Of a stretch of 64,000 nt of DNA, positions 57,285 to 64,000 are shown piece by piece. A model generated the notes under the pieces. The model saw only the letters and a program-made list of their open reading frames with translations. It did not search any database and was not told the DNA's origin. Source of the DNA: Costus lasius (taxonomy: Eukaryota > Streptophyta > Magnoliopsida > Zingiberales > Costaceae). The DNA is taken from NCBI GenBank assembly GCA_027563935.2, contig CM050454.1, positions 76,838,596 to 76,902,595 of the forward strand, read 5' to 3'. Position 1 is the stretch's first letter; each line of letters begins with the position of its first letter. A program made the translations under genes and the position numbers.

Positions 57285-57455
57285 ACAGCTAGCAACCCTC
57301 CTCTCTCTTCCCGCAGTCAACATTAATTACATTAGACCTTCACCTGCAACGCGCAGAGACAAGAGTTTTCCACCCCACCTCGTGGCGAATTATTGGGAAA
57401 AATAAAACGAGCAGAGAGAAGAGTTTAGAGGCGGAAAAAACGAAGATTAAATTGA

Positions 57456-61649
<4,194 letters not shown>

Positions 61650-63440
61650 ACTCGTGAAATTTTTAGGTTATACTTTTGTTGCGTCATACTAAAGAAGGGA
61701 ATAGTTTGAGGAAGTGTGCATGAACTAGTATCTTTTTATTGCACGACTGCTAAAATTTTATCCCACACGTCCGTCCCCAATTGGCCTGTAGGGTTCAAGA
61801 ATTTCCGGGGAGGTTCGCTTGGCTTTTGCGGGAAAGTAGATACTGCAGAAAAGCAGTCATTATCGACTGATCTAGGATCTCATTCAAAGTGTATTGATAT
61901 GTTGTTGATGTTCAGATGGTTATGAATTCTTTGATTAGTCGTACAGCCTTAATTTCTTCCATGATAACACGCTGGTGCTTGTTGCTGGAAATCTTTTTAC
62001 CAAGACAGCTATATTCCAAAAGGACTACATATATTTATCCCAGGTCTAAGATTAAAATTATCCGTCATGAGGGATCGGGTCAAAGATTGGCCCATTCAAA
62101 ATTTACCGAATTTAGCAATTCAGTCAGCCGTTTTATTACAATCTGTATGAGTCTTTGAATGTCAAAATTACATTGTTCACTTCCACTGATAACTCCAAAT
62201 TATGTTAAGATAGAAAAAAAATCTAATTCTAGGACCTCTAATTTTAGTTTTTTTATTGAAAGCTTCATCTTTCACCGGCTATTACCAAGATGAAATCAAA
62301 CTATTCATCCAACTTAGGACTATTCAAATAGTTAATTTCAACCAAAGCTGATACCTTCAAATTTTTATCATGCAAAATGGAAAAAAATTGGTTTCGTAAA
62401 CTCAATCAAGGTTCTATTATGCTTTGGATTAAAAGATTGGTCAGAATGGATTGAAGTTTGTTCATCATTATCGACACACTAAGTACATGAATGAAATTGC
62501 GAAAAAATTCTTCAGAAAGAGCAACTTGTCGATTTGATTTTATAATTGATCCAACGGTCTATATTTCTATACTTTGCTTGAACAGCTTTTACACATAAAT
62601 TGTTAGATTGTTAATGATACATTAACAAAAATGTGTTAAGAAAAGTATGCGATATCATTGAACGTTACTTCTCTCAATTCTAAACTGACCCGTCTTACAG
62701 GTCAAGTCTCCTATCTCATGCATAATGATTTTGTCTGCCATACTATAAGAAGTTAGTTAACAAAAATGGTACCATTGGCATGTAATTAAGAATGTTAATC
62801 AGAAAAAAAAGTCACTTTCGATAAATTAACCGCATTTGTTTTCCTTCCACAAAGCTCAGATAAAGCATTGCCATCATGTTGTTGAAAAGGATCTACATGA
62901 AAGAAGGCCCAAATATTTAAAAGATACATACTTTAATGATGGAGGCCAGGCCATGATCTAGAAAATACAATTGAAACCTAAAACTGCCCAAGTCTAAGGG
63001 CACCCTCAAGGATCCACCCTTATATTGAGCATCATTTTAGAATAGATTTAGCATAAATCCTCATATTTTCATGTAGTGGCGAAATATGGTTTGCTGTACA
63101 TTTATAACTCATGCATGCAGCTACCTAAATGTAATTTCGTGCATAAATAGTTCATAGCATACCATTCTTTCATTCATTCATTCAATGTATTTTACAAGCA
63201 AATTTCTCAAGTTCTTAGCTACTCACAGGCTTACTCTACTAAGCTTGCTCCTAAGATGGAAAGTAAACTTCAACTAAAGTTCCAATAAAGTCTCAAGTTG
63301 AAAGACTCTTCAAACTCACTGATCCAAACAGGTATAAGTGGAGCTTAAGGTATCTAAGACATCAAAGGGCTCCATAACTATTACGTCCGTGACGCATACA
63401 AACAAATAGGAATAGTAAAATAATAATAAAAATATATAGT
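61650..63440. other. RABH1 3' flank and AT-rich intergenic DNA
   Basis: The first several hundred bases probably include the RABH1 3' UTR; its end is not marked by a clear signal. The rest shows no gene, RNA or element that I can support. Short open frames at 61716-62158 lack recognisable domains. Confidence 0.4.
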
Positions 63441-64000
63441 TTACATGAAATCTGGATTTGATGTGACAGCACCATCATGTCCACTTGTCTCCCCCATCCC
63501 TGTGTGTCGCGTGGCCCATCCTCCTCTGTTTCCACCCATGAACGAAGCCTCTGCCCTATTTCTTCTCTCGAGCCTCACTCACCTCCATCACCGATCGAAC
63601 GCTGCTCTCGCTTCCGTCCTCGTCCCTGGTATCCTCGTGCTCGATGTGACTCTACGTTCTCCGGAGAGTTCCTATGCTGGCGACAGTGAACCGAGCCTCT
63701 AGTGGCGAGATTCGAAAACATTCTTGACCCCTCACTGTTCTCATCCGGCGTCGCACGCAAGGCTTCACGTGCATCTCTTCTGGCTATGGCGACCTTCCTC
63801 CTTCCCTTCCCTGCGCTGGCGAACTCTCTTCCTTCTCTTCTGGCATCGACGGCCACCTCCAACTCTAATCAGTGCCCTAACCTCGCTGTACTATTCTGGC
63901 GAGCGTATTGGACGATCAGCGTGCCAATCAACTAATTCCAACAGTGTTGCACCTCCTCCGATGAGCTCTTGCACTTATCTTTGGTTTCTGGTGAATGACG
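63441..64000. other. GC- and pyrimidine-rich segment, unassigned
   Basis: Composition changes near 63441 to CT-rich, CpG-containing sequence. Overlapping frames (63445-63702 and 63702-63935, plus strand) have low-complexity Ser/Leu/Pro content and no domain. It could be the first exon or leader of a gene, or of another transposon, extending past the right edge. I assign no function. Confidence 0.3.

Noticed and set aside
61716..62158. Two short frames after RABH1 as separate genes
   Set aside because: No recognisable domain and they overlap the probable 3' UTR.
63445..63935. Protein-coding gene at the right edge
   Set aside because: Overlapping low-complexity frames on both strands, no domain, no splice support; listed only as an unassigned GC-rich segment.

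Overview
The window is plant nuclear DNA. It holds a spliced gene with GT-AG introns for a plant-type Rab6 (RABH1) GTPase, next to about 55 kb of nested Ty1/copia LTR retrotransposons with TG...CA LTR ends, tRNA-iMet-type primer sites and single-frame Gag-Pol. I cannot name the species. The best description is an angiosperm chromosome with a gene island at the right end and a retrotransposon nest to its left.

Layout: 1-7495 holds two old 'family 2' copia copies in opposite orientation, one (Y, minus) inserted into the pol of the other (Z, plus). From 8060 to 29565 lies a three-level nest of 'family 1' elements. Element D (plus) has its 5' LTR cut by B (plus; target duplication CTGAC), and B's 3' LTR is cut by C (minus). 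C is also a shared-LTR tandem whose left copy is truncated. From 29566 to 42186 a family-1 element E (plus, intact 1294-aa Gag-Pol) sits in a family-2 leader, but the start of its 5' LTR and the family-2 gag are inverted relative to the rest. The target duplication CAGCC is therefore split in opposite orientations. From 42187 to 45088 there are decayed relics. From 45089 to 54222 lies element F (minus), full length with 1698-bp LTRs that differ at three positions by eye, PBS, PPT and an uninterrupted 1293-aa Gag-Pol. It is the only structurally complete copy. From 54223 to about 56960 there are more family-2 relics, including a head-to-head LTR inverted repeat.

Gene island: 57546-61649 is a six-exon RABH1/Rab6 gene (208 aa, C-terminal CSC prenylation motif) with paired G-boxes about 265 bp upstream of the ATG. 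The last 2.3 kb shows no gene I can support.

The most unusual signal is in the copia 5' leaders. A compact module of hairpins occurs in C, D and F: three have different stems but the same six-base loop (sense CTGCGT), and a fourth shows a compensatory base-pair change between copies. It is followed by a tRNA-like A-box/B-box pair. Single hairpins with the same loop occur in family-2 leaders. A second conserved hairpin lies in the LTRs of both families.
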